Shown: positions 60,991 to 64,000 of the stretch, one piece after another
How the letters are laid out: each line of letters begins with the position of its first letter
Numbering within the stretch: the stretch's first letter is position 1
Assembly: GCA_029948255.1 (NCBI GenBank)
Contig: JALIZF010001719.1
Coordinates: 568,746 to 632,745, forward strand
From: Telmatactis stephensoni
Taxonomy: Eukaryota; Cnidaria; Anthozoa; Actiniaria; Isophelliidae
Length of the DNA stretch: 64,000 bases
Direction: 5' to 3'
Notes under the pieces: generated by a model
Databases searched by the model: none
What the model was told of the DNA's origin: nothing
The model's input: the letters and a program-made list of their open reading frames with translations, nothing else
Program-made: the position numbers and the translations under genes

Positions 60991-61426
60991 AAAGAGTTTC
61001 TGATGAGTGGGTTTCTAGACAAGGCGCATTTTCGAAAGATCAGATACCTGGAGGCATTTTGGGGTAGAGGCTTGTAACATTGCTATTCTAAACCGATTTT
61101 ACATGCTGAATGCGAATATGACTCTTACCAAGACGTATTCTGCAATCTTATACGTGTAAATGACGTATTTTGTAAATTGCTAAAGGCATTTCATACTAAC
61201 GACTTTTTCATGTAACTCCAAAAGTTCCCAAACTTAAAAACAATGACCATAGCTGGAAATAGCACATCAATATCTGTAAAACTGTGAAGTTTCATTACAA
61301 GGATATCAGATGAAAAATCGAGGAGACACGAATTTTGTAAAAGCGAAATTTTGTATGAAAACACTTACGCAGTTATACAAGAGATACCAACAAATAAGCC
61401 AAGCGTATAATTCTAAAGTGAAGTCT

Positions 61427-64000
61427 CCACAATTAAGTCAGGAGTTTGTTTGGAAGTATTTAGTTTTCCTTCTAATAACCTATTGTTTACTTAACCGGAC
61501 TAATAAATAGTGTCATAGTGCTTAGCTTTGAATTGAACAAATATTTACTAATTTTGAAAGAAAGAGTATTTGAGGAAAAACTCTTTTCCAGTGACTTTTA
61601 ATCAAGTCCCCACAACTCATCCTGGTGTTTGTTACGTACAATGCCGATCACAGTCCTTCTAAGAACAGCGTATAAAATGAGGTCCCCACAAGTCAGGATT
61701 TGTTTGGAAGTATTTAGTTTTCCTTCTAATAACCTATTGTTCACTTAATCGGGACTAATAAATAGTGTCATAGTGCTTAGCTTTGAATTGAACAAATATT
61801 TACTAATTTTGAAAGAAAGAGTATTTGAGGAAAAACTCTTTTCCAGGGACTTTTAATCAAGTCCCCACAACTCATCCTGGTGTTTGTTACGTTCAAAGCC
61901 GATCACAGTCCTTCTAAGAACAGCGTATAAAGTGAGGTCCCCACAAGTCAGGATTTGTTTGGAAGTATTTAGTTTTCCTTCTAATAACCTATTGTTCACT
62001 TAATCGGGACTAATAAATAGTGTCATAGTGCTTAGCTTTTGAATTGAGCAAATATTTACTAATTTTGAAAGAAAGAGTATTTGAGGAAAAACTCTTTTCC
62101 AGGGACTTTTAATCAAGTCCCCACAACTCATCCTGTTTTTTGTTACGTTCAAAGCCGATCACAGTCCTTCTAAGAACAGCGTATAAAATGAGGTCCCCAC
62201 AAGTCAGGATTTGTTTGGAAGTATTTAGTTTTCCTTCTAATAACCTATTGTTCACTTAATCGGGACTAATAAATAGTGTCATAGTGCTTAGCTTTGAATT
62301 GAACAAATATTTACTAATTTAGAAAGAAAGAGTATTTTAGGGAGAATTTATTTCGAAGAACTTTTAATCAAGTCCCCACAACTCATCCTGGTGTTTGTTA
62401 CGTACAATGCCGATCACAACAGTCCTTGTAAGAACAGCGTATAAAGTGAGGTCCCCACAAGTCAGGATTTGTTTGGAAGTATTTAGTTTTCCTTCTAATA
62501 ACCTATTGTTCACTTAACCGGACTAATAAATAGTGTCATAGTGCTTAGCTTTGAATTGAACAAATATTTACTAATTTTGAAAGAAGGAGTATTTGAGGAA
62601 AAACTCTTTTCCAGGACTTTTAATCAAGTCCCCACAACTCATCCTGGTGTTTGTTACGTACAAATGCCGATCACAGTACCTTCTAAGAACAGCGTATAAA
62701 GTGAGGTCCCCACAAGTCAGGATTTGTTTGGAAGTATTTAGTTTTCCTTCTAATAACCTATTGTTCACTTAACCGGGACTAATAAATAGTGTCATAGTGC
62801 TTAGCTTTGAATTGAACAAATATTTACTAATTTTTAAAGAAAGAGTATTTGAGGAAAACTCTTTTCCAGGGACTTTTAATCAAGTCCCCACAACTCATCC
62901 TGGTGTTTGTTACGTACAAAGCCGATCACAGTCCTTCTAAGAACAGCGTATAAAGTGAGGTCCCCACAAGTCAGGATTTGTTTGGAAGTATTTAGTTTTC
63001 CTTCTAATAACCTATTGTTCACTTAACCGGGACTAATAAATAGTGTCATAGTGCTTAGCTTTTGAATTGAACAAATATTTACTAATTTTGAAAGAAAGAG
63101 TATTTGAGGAAAAACTCTTTTCCAGGGACTTTTAATCAAGTGCCCACAACTCATCCTGGTGTTTGTTACGTACAAAGCCGATCACAGTCCTTCTAAGAAC
63201 AGCGTATAAAGTGAGGTCCCCACAAGTCAGGATTTGTTTGGAAGTATTTAGTTTTCCTTCTAATAACCTATTGTTCACTTAATCGGGACTAATAAATAGT
63301 GTCATAGTGCTTAGCTTTGAATTGAACAAATATTTACTAACTTTGAAAGAAAGAGTATTTGAGGAAAAACTCTTTTCCAGGGACTTTTAATCAAGTCTCC
63401 ACAACTCATCCTGATGTTTGTTACGTACAAAGCCGATCACAGTCCTTCTAAGAACAGCGTATATTATAAAGTGAGGTCCCCACAAGTCAGGATTTGTTTG
63501 GAAGTATTTAGTTTTCCTTCTAATAACCTATTGTTCACTTAACCGGACTAATAAACAGTGTCATAGTGCTTAGCTTTGAATTGAACAAACATTTACTAAC
63601 TTTGAAAGAAGGAGTATTTGAAGAAAAACTCTTTTCGAGGGACTTTTAATCAAGTCCCCACAACTCATCCTGGTGTTTGTTACGTACAAAGCCGATCACA
63701 GTCCTTCTAAGAACAGCGTATAAAGTGAGGTCCCCACAAGTCAGGATTTGTTTGGAAGTATTTAGTTTTCCTTCTAATAACCTATTGTTCACTTAACCGG
63801 ACTAATAAACAGTGTCATAGTGCTTAGCTTTGAATTGAACAAACATTTACTAACTTTGAAAGAAAGAGTATTTGAGGAAAAACTCTTTTCCAGGGACTTT
63901 TAATCAAGTCCCCACAACTCATCCTGGTGTTTGTTACGTACAAAGCCGATCACAGTCCTTCTAAGAACAGCGTATAAAGTGAGGTCCCCACAAGTCAGGA
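61427..64000. repeat. ~255-bp satellite array, about ten units
   Basis: The landmark GGTCCCCACAAGTCAGG recurs at 61681, 61936, 62192, 62450, 62705, 62959, 63215, 63475, 63729 and 63983, giving spacings of 254-260 bases. A diverged first unit starts near 61427. Each unit also holds a second related motif, AAGTCCCCACAACTCATCC. Units are nearly identical and the array runs off the window end. Short frames inside it are incidental. Confidence 0.96.

Noticed and set aside
61427..64000. CRISPR-like array
   Set aside because: The whole 255-bp unit is repeated with no unique spacers, in a eukaryotic genome. It is a satellite.

Overview
The window is nuclear DNA from an animal, most likely an anthozoan cnidarian (sea anemone or coral). 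It is AT-rich, its genes are split by GT-AG introns, and it is full of short hairpin transposons, SINE/LINE pieces and satellites. The strongest taxonomic clue is a tandem pair of intronless genes with membrane anchor, collagen, Ig and fibrinogen domains, the layout of cnidarian ficolin-like (CniFL) proteins. The species is not identified.

Layout. 0.3-4.6 kb (+): 3' part of a P-loop NTPase/TPR gene resembling nephrocystin-3. 5.9-8.0 kb and 9.9-11.3 kb (+): two CniFL-like genes; the second is heavily broken. 12.0-17.1 kb: two small genes of the Tae4/dae4 peptidoglycan amidase family, a bacterial type VI effector family also found in eukaryotes, in divergent orientation with matching introns. 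17.6-26.4 kb (-): a 15-exon DD3-3-like secreted/membrane gene, with an intronless gene carrying two SUMO-interaction-like motifs nested on the opposite strand (22.2-23.1 kb). 27.1-32.6 kb (+): a REDIC1 (C12orf40) homologue, head to head with DD3-3 across a ~690-bp interval that holds an E2F-like site. 35.9-43.2 kb (+): an FGD-family Rho GEF (DH-PH-FYVE-PH). 48.3-55.5 kb (+): a gene ending in a katanin p80 con80-like domain behind a long disordered region. 57-64 kb: mostly repeats, namely LINE and Penelope-like fragments, fold-back elements and, from 61.4 kb to the end, a ~255-bp satellite.

Themes. The left half clusters genes with likely roles in handling bacteria at the cell surface or outside the cell (CniFL lectins, dae4 amidases), though shared function is inference from family knowledge. 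Single-base frameshifts recur inside otherwise conserved exons (CniFL, DD3-3, FGD). At least one is a homopolymer length change, so some breaks may be assembly errors and others true decay. Exon models come from splice motifs, reading phase and family resemblance by eye; no alignment was run.
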